64,000 nucleotides of DNA. Source: Biscogniauxia marginata. Taxonomy: Eukaryota; Ascomycota; Sordariomycetes; Xylariales; Xylariaceae. Below, one piece after another: positions 33,032-44,266 of this stretch. Below the pieces are notes generated by a model, which was given only the letters and a program-made list of their open reading frames with translations, did not search any database and was not told the origin of the DNA. Position 1 is the first letter of the stretch, and every line of letters begins with the position of its first letter. The stretch lies in contig MU404091.1 in assembly GCA_022695795.1 (NCBI GenBank), positions 186,001 to 250,000 on the forward strand. The letters are read 5' to 3'. Made by a program: the position numbers and the translations under genes.

Positions 33032-35635
33032 TCTCTTGCGACTTTATCCTAGTCCATCCCTCTTTCCCAACTCCTTGACTTTCCTAACGACTTGCAACGC
33101 AGCCATTGCACCAGTACTACGCTGATGTCGAATTTGCAGCGCTTGCGGTCATCCATAACCGAACCCCCTCCCCCCTTGAGCCGAGATACGTGAATATTTC
33201 GGATTACTAATGGTGACAGCTCCATTCTCTTTCCCTTCCCCTTTTCTCTTCTTTTTTATTTATTTACCCCTGGGGAAACCCCAGGTCAATGACTTCAGGT
33301 ATTCTAATGGTAGGTAAGTTCATGACGATGATTTGACGGTTGCCGAATAAACTTGTCCGTATGGACGAAAGATACTTCGATGGTTCGATGCTTCTTCTAC
33401 CACCATCTTGTGGTTTCTGATACCCCGACACTCGTCAGCTATTTGCGGAAAGGACAGGCGCGTTCTACGGGTAAATTGGGCCTAGGATGTTAATGGAGTT
33501 ACGGAAAAGCTATGCCGGGTCGAGAAATGGTTAGCTCGGAGAGTGGCAATCTGGCGTTTTCGCAATGAATTGTATCAGTATAATGGTGTTCGAGGGTGAA
33601 AAGTTAGCTGTGCTGTATCATGGTAATAGTATGTGGAGGAAGGTTAAGATAGTGTAGAGACAACTGTCGGTCATTCGTGATGGACAGGTCAGGCCCCGGG
33701 GCAGATGAATATACGGACGTTTTAGTGTGTATGCAAATGATTTGGCACGGTAAAAATACGAATTGTCTATATACGGTAGGTAGGTAGACAGGCAGGTGAT
33801 ATGGCGTTTCTCCGATCTTCCCGGATGACTAGGACGATAGACGGAATAAGCCGTGCAAGTAGTCCCAAGTCAAGAAGACGATAATAAGTAGTTAGTGGTG
33901 GGGACAGATTCGTCACGTCTAATTTTGAGATGGCTTTGATCCGGAAGACTTGGGATGTTGTCAGCAAATGGTATGGGTTGAAAAGCTTTGCTAATACGAG
34001 GGATGTGTAGCCGACGCGATCACATTCCTTGCAGAAAGGATACGTGGGAGGTACTTCGAGGGAGGTATGAAGTATGTGTATACCTGAGGTATATTATATT
34101 ATAGTGACTGCAATATCCGAAGACTACATTCAGCCTAGCATTGGATAGTCGGGCTAGATTTTGCCTGGGTAGAGAGAGAGATGTAAGTGTATAGGGGGGT
34201 AATACTTTCCTAGATGTTAGTTGGAGGTATGCATGTAACCGACGAAGTGGTGATCGACTGTGCCGTTAAAACATAAAGACCCCCGGGAAACAACGACAGG
34301 GAAGTTGGTTGTTTTGAGTCTGGAAAATCTCCCGCCCCTTGAAGACTACATGACACTAAACGCAAAACGTCCCCGAAAGCAGTTCGACACGCTTACACGT
34401 TTACCCATATGGACGCGGTTGATTTTGTAGGGTACCTAGGTAGGTCGGTAGGTCGGCAGGTAGGAGGTACGCAACGATATCTGTCCTCCGTATCCCTGCC
34501 GGCTGCGTAGGCTTCTGAGGCAGTGCTTGAATGATGGTGGGTCTCTGAGGGTGCGACTAGCAGGTTTGGCGAGGGTTGTTTGAGGTTTCAAAGCTGTCGA
34601 GTGGTCGAGGCCAAGTTCGTCAAGCCGACTCGGACTTTGAGTTCAACCCGAGTAACTGAGTTTACTCATGTAGTCTTGTACTAGCAAAATAACATTGGAC
34701 TAGAATCCATAATACCTAAATGTTATCTACATTTACAGTAAGATAGCCTTTCTTGCTTTTTACATTCTTCTTTGTTGGGGGTTCGTTGTTCGCCTATTTC
34801 TGTAAATAGCAGGTGACAAGGTTATATCGGTGCAAGTACCGCAAGATACCTGAGTAATACAGATTTAGATGTCAAGTGACGGCCAGTTCCCCAAAGTCAC
34901 CAGGTCAAAGTGGAACCGCCAACTCGATCCCGTCACGTCACCACTAAGAAAGCCAACGGGTATTGTACGAGGGCACTGCATGTAGAGGCTGGCTTAGCCG
35001 CCTAGAATTCTTCGCAACCGGGGGGAGGGGGGGATGTCCCAATAACTCTGCTAACCTAGGGGCTCTGAAACCCCCCAAGACCCCCCCAAGACCCCTCCCT
35101 AACTCCTCTCGATCTCTTACTTCTGTACAAGTACGGGTACCTGCCAAGCCCACTACTCTCCCCCCCCCCCAAACCCAGACTTTAAGTGTCTTTCACCACA
35201 GCACCGCGGTTTGCGCACAGCTTTCGAGTTAACACGAAACATCCGACCACTATCTTTTACCTTCAAATTTACTATAGCTACCATTTTGTCGCGAACCATC
35301 ATACACTCTTTCTTTCTTTCATCTCTTGACCAGTCGAGTCCTCGTTTCTCGAATGCCTCTAGTCCAATTGCCGATGCGCTGCATGAACCTCACCTAGGAA
35401 TCGTCTTCCTGCCGACGGTCATTTCAATCACTTGGCGCAACCGATCCCGTCTACACTTCGGGCTATCGTGGCATCTGCTGATCGAGGCTCAAACAAACGT
35501 CTGAGCCCTTTCCATCGCCGCCCTCGCCCGGCGCGAGCTATCGAATCTCCCTCATTACCTATTACCCCCCGACCGTGATAATACTCGGCTCGATTGCCCG
35601 TCGTCGCCGTAACCGTCACATTTTCCTACGAAATA
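33032..35635. other. Intergenic, 2.6 kb, no recognisable gene
   Basis: The first part is 3' flank. The rest is AT-rich, with TAGG/GTAGGTCGG strings and one ACCTAGGT palindrome (34434-34441). Short C- and G-runs occur near 35020-35170. The pyrimidine-rich stretch after 35,250 is the likely leader of the NIPA gene. Confidence 0.5.
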
Positions 35636-37307
35636 ATGTTGGAAGACAAGTACGAGCTGCCCTCTCTTGGACCGTCCAGCCACCCGTTCCAGCATCCTCC
35701 CTAGCCATGCGACGACTGCATAGCGTTTGTTTGTTGGGGGGTAACGGGCTAACCTGAACCTTTCGTATAGATATATCGGCCTGGCTCTGGCCATTTCCTC
35801 CAGTTTGGCCATTGGTACGTTAAACCTGGCCTTCTTCGCACCACAGCATCCCATCTGACTTTCTTTGTTTCAGGCACAAGTTTCGTCATCACGAAAAAGG
35901 TACGATAGTGAGAAACACGACGAGTTGGCCTTTCGGTTCAGCGTTGATCTGTTCGGCGATTACGGACGCGGGGACTAATCCGAGTTAGGGTTTAATACAA
36001 TCGGAAGAGAAGCATGGATTCTCCGGCGATGGCTTCGTATACCTGATGAACCCTACATGGTGGGCGGGAATCTTGACCAGTGAGCAAACCGCCGTCACAC
36101 GGCACGACTCTTGGATTAGCTAACAACATTATGTTCTAGTGGTCCTTGGAGAGATCTGCAACTTTGCAGCATATGCCTTCGCCCCAGCCATTCTAGTGAC
36201 GCCGTTGGGTGCTCTCTCTGTCTTGATAGGGGCTGTTTTGGGGTCATACTTTCTGAAGGAGGAGCTGGGGACCTTGGGAAGGCTGGGTTGTGCGATTTGC
36301 CTGCTGGGAGCCATCATCATCGTCCTTCACGCACCTCCCGATGAGGATATCCAAACCATCGACCAAATTCTACACTATGCGGTTCAACCGGGTAAGTAGA
36401 TATCACATATTCCTCTCGTTAAATCTCGACCAGGCAACCCGCTAATACTAGGAATAGGTTTCCTCCTATACTGTGTTGTCGTCTCTATCTTCGCTACTGT
36501 AATGATCTACAAGGTCGCACCAGTCCACGGCAAGAAGAACCCGCTAATATACCTTTCGATTTGCTCGACCGTGGGTTCCGTGTCGGTCATGTCTGTGAAG
36601 GCGTTCGGCATTGCTTTAAAACTCACGTTCGCGGGTAATAACCAGTTTACACATCCTTCGACTTACGTCTTCATGATCTTGACAACAGTCTGTATTCTTA
36701 CTCAGATGAATTACTTCAACAAGGCATTGAGCCAGTTCACCACACAGATGTACGCAAACCCCCATACTCTACAGATTTCCCCTCCAAAAAAAAAAGGCAA
36801 GAAAAAAAAACTAATTTGGAACATAGAGTAAACCCTCTGTACTACGTGACGTTCACCACCGCTACGCTCTGCGCTTCGTTCATCCTCTTTTCCGGATTCA
36901 ATACCACCGACGTTGTTAACACCCTTTCCTTGCTATGCGGATTCCTCGTAACCTTTACTGGTGTCTATCTACTAAACCTTTCACGCCGCGATCCTCACGG
37001 AACGAGATCGCTCGCAGGACGGGGAACCGATGTTACTGGAACAGACATGATTTCGAGCATCCAGACAAGGCTCAGCATGCAAGCCAGGAGAAGTACAGAT
37101 CCGCGAATAAGCACGGGGAGCAGGGGTCACTCGGACAGAGAGGGGTTGATGCGAGCATATGACGAAGAACAAGGGCTTGGGTTGACCGACGCCGAAGACT
37201 CCAGCGAAGACGAATCGTCATCCGGGACTAGACGTAATGCAAACGGACATGGTCAGAAGGTGTACGAGTCGATTGAACTCGAGAACCGGAAAACATCCGA
37301 GCGATGA
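35636..37307 (+). CDS. NIPA-type magnesium transporter (DUF803)
   Basis: Seven exons (35636-35649, 35771-35814, 35874-35899, 35989-36079, 36140-36391, 36458-36749, 36827-37307) give 399 aa. The first three exons are only 14, 44 and 26 bases but join to MLEDKYIGLALAISSSLAIG and TSFVITKKGL, the canonical NIPA N-terminus. Then come FVYLMNPTWWAGILTMVLGE, NFAAYAFAPAILVTPLGALS, NYFNKALSQFTTQIVNPLYY and FLVTFTGVYLLNLSR. About nine TM helices fill residues 5-300, followed by a disordered Ser/Asp-rich cytosolic tail. NIPA proteins move Mg2+ or affect membrane lipid traffic at the plasma membrane and endosomes. Every short exon is needed to keep the fold, so a single-ORF model would lose the first membrane helix. 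Confidence 0.92.
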
Positions 37308-38825
37308 GACATAGAGCCGGAGCCGGCGCCTCGTATAGAGGAATAGCACACTACCTATCTCTTTACATCATCTCTAACCGCCCTGTATATTTTCTCTTCT
37401 GGCGACCCCTTCGCTCGACGAACTAAAGATTTAGATCCACAGCGTGGACACGATTTTGGTATCATGGCTTCATGTTGCGTTAATTCGGACTAGAATCGAG
37501 GCGCTAGTCAGATACACGCCCCTCATGACGACAAGGACTTTCTTTTTTCTACTTAATTTATTTTTCCCTGGGGAGAGGGTAGGGGTCACTGTAGGAGTAA
37601 AAAGTACGGGCTACTATTTTCCAGGAAGAGGGAGGATTCAATCAAGCATGGATTGTGGGACGGTTTCTGTACACGGCGTTTGCAGGAGCATTTGACATTT
37701 CTCGGAAGCGCACGAAAGCGCCGTGTAAAGTTGAAGGGAAGGGAAAGGGTTAAACAACTCAGGGAAAGGAGGGAGGGACAAGAGGGAAGGAAGGAATATG
37801 TCAACCAGAGGTTGAAAGCTTTCGAAACATCCATTGAAACAATAGCAATAACTATCGGCGGGAAAGGGACATACTACCTAGAGTTAAGACAAGGTGTTTT
37901 TAAAGAAAGGGAGGAGGAGGAGCTAAGTTAAGGCTGCCTACTTTTGCTACCCTTTGCCTTTTTTTTCTTTTCCTACCTCACTGTCTTGCATAGCATAATT
38001 TTTATTCCCTTTGTGTGGCCCCGTTATATATCATTCTAATCTATCTCGTCCCTTTTACCTGCCTACCTAGATCACATCCTATCCTATCCTTTTCCTTTCC
38101 TACCCTTCCCATCCTTCTCTTGTCCTAGCCAAGACAAAAAAAAATAAGACTGGCTATATGTGTTATTTGTTTTGTACGAATATGTTTTGTGTTGCGTGTG
38201 CGTGTAAGCACAAGGGAGAAAAAAAAAAGAGATACCAAAAAAAGGGGGCCGAAGCTGGAGAGTAGAAAAGTAGCTTAACTACCTACTGAGTCAGTTAGTT
38301 ATACGTTAGAAGGCAATATGCACAAGCTATGCTAGAAATACTACTAAATACATATTTCACATGTACCCGCTAAACATCTTTCATAGCCGTAAAAGGTTTA
38401 TATAGCCAGTAAATCAGTTGTCTCGGGGCACTACTACCACTGGATATACTGATTTGGTTATCGAGATAATTACGCAAGGGTTGATCAAGCTGTATAATAA
38501 GCCTCGGGAGGTATATTTAGTTCCACTCATTATTATCATCTCTCACATAATCTCATCAAAGACACTCTCTTATGTGCGTTCACTCGTGACGATTGCTATG
38601 TAGCAGTCTACGGTCCAACTGAAGATACCGTTACAGCCCCAGAATCGACCATTGAGGACCGTCTCATAATTTATTTCGTTTCCCTCCTGTTGTGCAATGC
38701 AAATGATCAAGACGCCGAAAAGTTGCCCTTAGACGAAGAACCACCTTTACTTCCGTTCGCCACACAAAAGTCCTTAATTTTTGTTCCCTTTCGGATTGAG
38801 GAGTCCAGCACCGACAGACTCAAAC
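37308..38825. other. Intergenic between convergent genes
   Basis: It contains a purine-rich tract at 37725-37800, T/C-rich strings near 37970-38125 and a TA-rich block at 38280-38600. No frame with recognisable protein is seen. Confidence 0.55.
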
Positions 38826-39782
38826 CTATTCCTCAGCAGGAGCAGCCTCCTCGGCACCCTCTTCGGCAGCGCGAGCCGCCTCGGCAGCAGCCTGCACCTG
38901 GGCGGCCTTGGCACCGTAGTCCTGGCTCATGGGCTGGACAACGCTAGACTCCTCCTTGGGCTCGATGATGGTGACGGCGTCGGGCAACGACTTGGACGGG
39001 CCGGCCTTGCCCTCGGGGTCGGAGCCGCGCATGATCTTGACCTTGATACCCAGGACACCCTGTCGTAGCAGGACGTGACGAGTAGCACTGTCGATAAAGT
39101 CGCGGGCGGGTTGACCGGAGTGGATCATGAAGCCGTCGGTGAACTTCATGCTCTTGGCGCGGGCAGCACGGAGCTTACCAGAGACGACAACCTCGCAACC
39201 CTTGGCGCCGCTCTCCATGATGAAGCGAAGCACACCGTAGCAGGCACGTCGAACAGCCAGACCGTTCAGAAGCTTGTAGCGCAGCGACTCGCACTGGGCG
39301 ACGGCGGACAGACCGCGGTTCTGGACCTTGGCGGCATAGAGGGAGACGCTGTTCTCGGGGAACTTGAATCGCTTCTGGATTAGGGAGGTGAGCTCGCGGA
39401 TGCGGCGGCCCTGCTCGCCGAGGACCTCTTGTGTGTGGGTAGCGCGGATGATGATGTCGGTGACGGTGGGCGTAACGCGGACCTCGACGCCGGAGTAACC
39501 CTCCTCGGCCAGCTCGCGCTGGAAGAACTCGTTCAGCTCGGCATAGAAGACACCGTCGGCGACGAACTTTCTGCGCTTAGAACTGTAGAAAGACGAGGTG
39601 TCAGCATTAAATCTTGCGAGGCGAGACCATAGTTCGCTAGCCACAGAAATCATCGCTAAGGGTCTGTAGAGAGAGACTTCGCATAATTGCACATGGGGAT
39701 GATGATGACGATGGAGGGGTAGGCGATTTGACGTAGAAGCAGCAGATGGTACGACTTACATCTGAGCACCTGGAGTGGCCAT
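38826..39782 (-). CDS. RPS3: 40S ribosomal protein uS3
   Basis: Two exons, 39782-39760 and 39582-38826, give 259 aa. The 23-base first exon plus exon 2 read [20 protein letters not shown], the standard start. The KH domain (about 20-95) includes [20 protein letters not shown] and [18 protein letters not shown]. The C-terminal domain has [20 protein letters not shown] and [20 protein letters not shown]. The acidic Ala/Glu tail ([20 protein letters not shown]) is typical of filamentous fungi. uS3 sits at the mRNA entry channel of the small subunit, and the family also has DNA-lyase activity. The GC3-rich, biased codon use fits very high expression. The 177-base intron near the start is common in fungal ribosomal protein genes. 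Confidence 0.97.
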
Positions 39783-40563
39783 ATTGACTGTAGTTTCTCG
39801 CGGATTGCCTGCTCGAGAGGTCGTAGATGGTGAGAGGAATTGAGGGTGGTCGAGCGAGCTGGCTGGATGGGATTGCAGTTCTCGCGAAAAATCGAGGGTC
39901 GTTGAGTGGAGGAGGCTCCAGCAATGGATGCACTGATTGAATTTTGGGCTATTTTTTTGTTAGGGTTCAGGTTTGTGGGGTGGTCCGAGCTGCAAGGAAA
40001 GCGATTATTTATCGATATGGAAAAGGATAAATGAGAACGCACTGACCCCTACCTTATTTATTTCAGGTCGCGTGTGACGTTGGCATCTACCAGGACGTTT
40101 CCCCGGGCTCATTCATCAGCCTTGCAGCTTACAGCACTAGACTAAACAGCCCCACGCTATTGCTGATGCTCGATCATATGTCTGTCTTGTTCACCTAGTC
40201 TCGAAAAGTTCACTCTGCATGCGTTGTGTACGTGCGCGTCTGTGTTGGACTACGCCAGCATGTGCAACCAGACGTAATACTTACTATTATGCTGCTAACA
40301 AACATGCATGGTAATCCAATACGCCAATCCCAGATCTCAGCATACCTTGTCGCCACGACCTCTCGTTTACTGTAACTCTTTGCTACACTCGCTCGGTTCA
40401 AGCCAAGAACCCTCGGGCACCCCAACCTGCGCCGACTAGATGCGCCGCCCACCTGAACAGCTACACCGTTCATTGCTCTAAAGACGTTTCTATTCACAAA
40501 GAGAGCTGAAGATGCAGGTGAAAAGGGTATGGCTAGCATAGATTATGCCTCGTCCCTTGACCA
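39783..40563. promoter_or_regulatory. Shared upstream region of RPS3 and YMR1
   Basis: These 781 bases lie between divergent start codons. They include the short upstream ATG frames of YMR1. No clear TATA box or ribosomal-protein promoter element could be named. Confidence 0.45.
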
Positions 40564-40588
40564 ATGGCCCCCATTGGCTCGCTGCTGA
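40529..40588 (+). other. Upstream ORF overlapping the YMR1 start
   Basis: An ATG at 40529 opens a 19-codon frame (MASIDYASSLDQWPPLARC) that ends at TGA 40586-40588, past the YMR1 ATG at 40564 and out of frame with it. Another short frame (ATG at 40511, ending before the main start) precedes it. If the transcript starts upstream, these would lower YMR1 translation. Confidence 0.5.
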
Positions 40589-43098
40589 CCGGTACTTTGC
40601 TCCAGATACCCAACGTTGATGCCATACGAGGTGGCGAGACATACTCGGGCGAACTTTCTCTCACAGATCACCACATCATATTCAGCTACCCAAACGTGCT
40701 CCCCGATGGAGCCACACCGCCGCCCAATGCCCCGAAAAACCGAGAGACTTATATCGCGTACCCAATCATAGCACACTGCACCTTTCGACCCTGCCCCGGC
40801 CTGACCGGCCGTCCGTCCTCTATACGACTACGGGGCCGGGACTTCACCTTTATAAACCTCCTCTTCCGGGATGAAGTCGAGGCGCGAGAAGCATTCGACT
40901 TCATCCGCAGCCGCTCGTGTCGCTTAGGCTCGATGGAGAAGCTATACGCCTTTTGTTATCAGCCCTTGAAGGCCGAGAAGCCACTGGACGGATGGAGTCT
41001 CTACGACCCGAGGGCCGAGTTTCGGCGGCAGGGTATTAGTACCAAGTCTGTAGACAGGGGCTGGAGAATATCACAGATCAACAAGGACTACTCCTTCTCC
41101 CCGACATATCCCTCCTTGCTGGTCGTCCCATCTAGAATATCCGACAATGTCATCAAATATGCGGGCTCGTATCGCTCGAGGCAGCGTATACCCGTCCTGA
41201 CTTATCTGCACTCCCTGAACAATTGCTCTATCACTCGGAGTTCTCAGCCCATGGTGGGTTTCAGGGGCAATCGCAGTATACAGGATGAGAAGCTTGTAAG
41301 CGCATGCTTCTCTGCCTCCGCTACGGTCGAGTTTAACGGGCTCGAAACCTCCTCCACCGGGGACATGACGGAGCCAAGTCCGGCTTCGAGTCAAGTCGAC
41401 ATTCGTAGAGCGAGCTTAGATGCGGAAACTTCTGACACGGAACGCCTGGAGGACGAGCTCATCGCCGCCGGTGATACTAATTACGACTCCAAGACCGGCA
41501 AACGACTAGTATACGGTGCCCAGCAGAGCAACTTAATAGTGGATGCGCGGCCTACGATCAACGCGGTTGTGATGCAGGCGATGGGAAAGGGCTCTGAGAA
41601 CATGGAATACTACAAATTCGCAAAGAAGGCATATCTCAACATCGAAAACATTCATGTCATGAGGGAATCTCTCAACACTGTCATAGATGCCCTCAAGGAC
41701 GGTGATATATCTAGGCTGCCTCCGAATCGCGACCTGCTTATAAAGAGTGGTTGGCTTAAGCATATCACGGGTATCCTTGACGGATCTGCCTTGATCGCAA
41801 GGCAAGTGGGCATAAGGCACTCGCATGTCTTAATCCACTGCTCGGATGGCTGGGATCGTACAAGTCAGCTATCAGCACTGTCACAACTGATGCTTGACCC
41901 CTACTACCGTACCATTGACGGGTTCATTATTCTGGTAGAAAAAGACTGGCTATCCTTTGGACATATGTTTCAGCAACGTTCTGGTCCCCTTGGCTATGAG
42001 AAGTGGTTCGTTACCGAACGAGACCATATGGCTGGTTCGGCCATGCAACCTAGCGAGTCGGACGGTCGAGCAGGTGAGGCTTTGGAGAATGCTATCGCTA
42101 GCGCAAGACGCTTCTTCAATAAGAACCGAACACAAGATACGAGTATGGACTCTGATGGTGATGGAGTCGCCTCACCTCCTGATGATCCATCCCAAGTCAA
42201 GAAACCCGCTGCTACCAGTACCCCCGAAGCGAACGAATCTACCCGACCGAATGAGATTTCTCCAGTTTTCCATCAGTTCCTTGACGCTACGTACCAAATC
42301 CTACGGCAGCACCCCAACCGATTCGAATACAACGAGCGATTTCTGCGGCGGCTTCTCTATCATCTTTACGCCGCGCAGTATGGCTCATTCTTGTGGAACA
42401 GTGAGAAGGCACGCAGAGATGCCAACGCACGCGAGAGGACAAGATCCGTATGGGACTACTTCCTCTCGCGAAAACACGAATTTATCAATCCAAACTATGA
42501 TGCCACTATTGATGATCGCCAGAGCGGTCGCGAAAGGCTCCTCTTCCCGAAGCTCTCAGAGGTGCGCTGGTGGTCTCAGGTCTTCGGGCGGACGGAAGCC
42601 GAAATGAACGAGTACCTGGACGTTGCTGCAGCGAGGGAGGAAAAGATAGGTAGCTACGCTATGTCGGCTACTACCGCCTCGACCGACATTCACCAGGGCT
42701 CGCCGAATCCCGATAGTAATCGTACCTCTCAGTCCTCACCGTCGATTAGTTCAAGCCCCAAGCCCCCTAGCATGCCTACGAGCAAGAGCGTGCTCACAGG
42801 TGTCGAGTCGGCGCACGAGGCCCTCACACCGGGACAGGTATCAGGATCAGGTGCGGGGACACCGAGCCTTAGACATAGTGCTAGTGCCGATACGCCTGGG
42901 GGCTTTGTCACGAACTTCGCCAAGTTGAAGGAAGGGGTCGCCGGGTTAGACCTCGGGAGGGGGTTTTTCGGTGGTAGCGGGCTGTCAGGCCCTAACGCCG
43001 GCGTCACGGCTAGTGGAAACGGGAATAACATTCCGGGACAGGCGCCCGCGGAGCAGGAGATGGCTGAAATGCCTAAGGGGAGCGTGGAGATGAGTTAA
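40564..43098 (+). CDS. YMR1: Myotubularin-type phosphoinositide 3-phosphatase
   Basis: Single exon, 844 aa. The N-terminal PH-GRAM domain (about 10-115) has SGELSLTDHHIIFSYP. The myotubularin phosphatase domain follows, with YDPRAEFRRQGIS, YPSLLVVPSRISDN, RIPVLTYLHSLNNCSITRSS, QPMVGFRGNRS and the catalytic loop HCSDGWDRTSQ (nucleophile C426, D428, D431, R432, so CX5R is intact). SDGWDRT is the active signature of 3-phosphatases, so the enzyme should be active on PtdIns3P and PtdIns(3,5)P2 at endosome and vacuole membranes. The C-terminal 200 residues are Ser/Pro/Gly-rich and disordered. The start MAPIGSLLTGTLLQIPN is somewhat longer than that of the yeast protein; no better start is visible. 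Confidence 0.93.
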   Translation: MAPIGSLLTGTLLQIPNVDAIRGGETYSGELSLTDHHIIFSYPNVLPDGATPPPNAPKNRETYIAYPIIAHCTFRPCPGLTGRPSSIRLRGRDFTFINLLFRDEVEAREAFDFIRSRSCRLGSMEKLYAFCYQPLKAEKPLDGWSLYDPRAEFRRQGISTKSVDRGWRISQINKDYSFSPTYPSLLVVPSRISDNVIKYAGSYRSRQRIPVLTYLHSLNNCSITRSSQPMVGFRGNRSIQDEKLVSACFSASATVEFNGLETSSTGDMTEPSPASSQVDIRRASLDAETSDTERLEDELIAAGDTNYDSKTGKRLVYGAQQSNLIVDARPTINAVVMQAMGKGSENMEYYKFAKKAYLNIENIHVMRESLNTVIDALKDGDISRLPPNRDLLIKSGWLKHITGILDGSALIARQVGIRHSHVLIHCSDGWDRTSQLSALSQLMLDPYYRTIDGFIILVEKDWLSFGHMFQQRSGPLGYEKWFVTERDHMAGSAMQPSESDGRAGEALENAIASARRFFNKNRTQDTSMDSDGDGVASPPDDPSQVKKPAATSTPEANESTRPNEISPVFHQFLDATYQILRQHPNRFEYNERFLRRLLYHLYAAQYGSFLWNSEKARRDANARERTRSVWDYFLSRKHEFINPNYDATIDDRQSGRERLLFPKLSEVRWWSQVFGRTEAEMNEYLDVAAAREEKIGSYAMSATTASTDIHQGSPNPDSNRTSQSSPSISSSPKPPSMPTSKSVLTGVESAHEALTPGQVSGSGAGTPSLRHSASADTPGGFVTNFAKLKEGVAGLDLGRGFFGGSGLSGPNAGVTASGNGNNIPGQAPAEQEMAEMPKGSVEMS

Positions 43099-44266
43099 TG
43101 GGAGAGGATGGATGTTGTCGAGTAACGAATATGCTGCCCTCAAACCCTGTACGTGTGCGTGTGCGTGTGGTTGTAAGTGGGTGGATGGATGGAGGGATGT
43201 ATCGTATTATGAATCATTGATGATAAGACGAAGGGGGGCCTGGGATCGGTTTTCGTGTGGAAGCAAGCAATTCATGAGAAGACGGGATTACGGGAAAAAC
43301 GTAAAGATTATGAGAGCCTTTCAAGGATTGAAACTGTCGAGACAACTTACGAAGAGGATAAGAACATGTTTTTTGTTTTTATTCTGGATTTATTGATATC
43401 GGGGTGCGCATATAATGAGTAAATGACGTCTCCCCTTTCCTCCTTTCCCCCTTTCCCCCTTTTGCCTTTTTTCTTTTCTTGTTAAAAGGCAGGGCCCGGT
43501 GGGAAACATAACAGAGATGGTGGGTAGGTTGGGTAAAACAGTACCTAAGGTAGCGTTTAGTATGGGGTACGTATATATGGGATGTAAGCAAGAAAATGGA
43601 GGTCAAGAAGGAGGGAAGGGGAAAGGGGGGGCGGGATACGGCATCGAAGTAGTCCGGTACCCCCCTTATTTGGGTCCCAGGTAGATAAGGAGGAGAAGGA
43701 GGAGGAGGAGGAGGACAACTAAACGAAGCAACAAGACAGACGGGTGGGTAGATAGTAGTCAGATCCATCTGCACTACTATGTCTACCTAGTAAAAAGGAA
43801 ACAGCGTGAGAAATCGAGGGAGAATATCTCCAAGGCTTTAAGGTGTTGTTCTTCTTTTCTGTCTTCTCTTTGAGAATTTGGGGGCAGAATAAATAAATAA
43901 ATGCCTACCTGTTTTACTCCTAAACTTACATACTGTCTTGCGTTGATTACCGATTAGCCCATGGTGAAGAAAGACGTGAAACTCAAACTCAATCAAGGTG
44001 CTATTGTTATGTAGACAACAAAAAACAAAACACATAGAGCTATCGATTTTCGCATGTCCAGGAATATTTTGTTTTATCGCATTTTGCCACGTCTATCTAT
44101 TTACATAGCTAGATCAGGTAGCTACAAGCAGAGGTTTTTCATCTCTAATCTTCTTTTTTTCCCTCTTCTATTCTTCTCCAAGTTCACAACCTCGCCTCTC
44201 ACGCCTCCCTCGTCTCTCCGCTCTAGCAACCTTCTCCCCCTCCCTCTCACACCCCCCGGCCCTCCT
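43099..44266. other. Intergenic between convergent genes
   Basis: It has a pyrimidine-rich tract (43430-43480) and GGA repeats (43685-43715). No gene is seen. Confidence 0.55.

Noticed and set aside
38418..38603. 61-codon frame (TTTTGYTDLVIEIITQGLIK...) as a transposon relic
   Set aside because: TA-rich and slightly protein-like, but no match to a known transposon motif could be made by eye.
39583..39759. Possible C/D-box snoRNA in the RPS3 intron
   Set aside because: A CGATGAT and a CTGA about 45 bases apart resemble C and D boxes, but the C box is imperfect and no terminal stem is visible.
40210..40539. 109-codon minus-strand frame upstream of YMR1
   Set aside because: No homology recognised; lies in the divergent promoter region.
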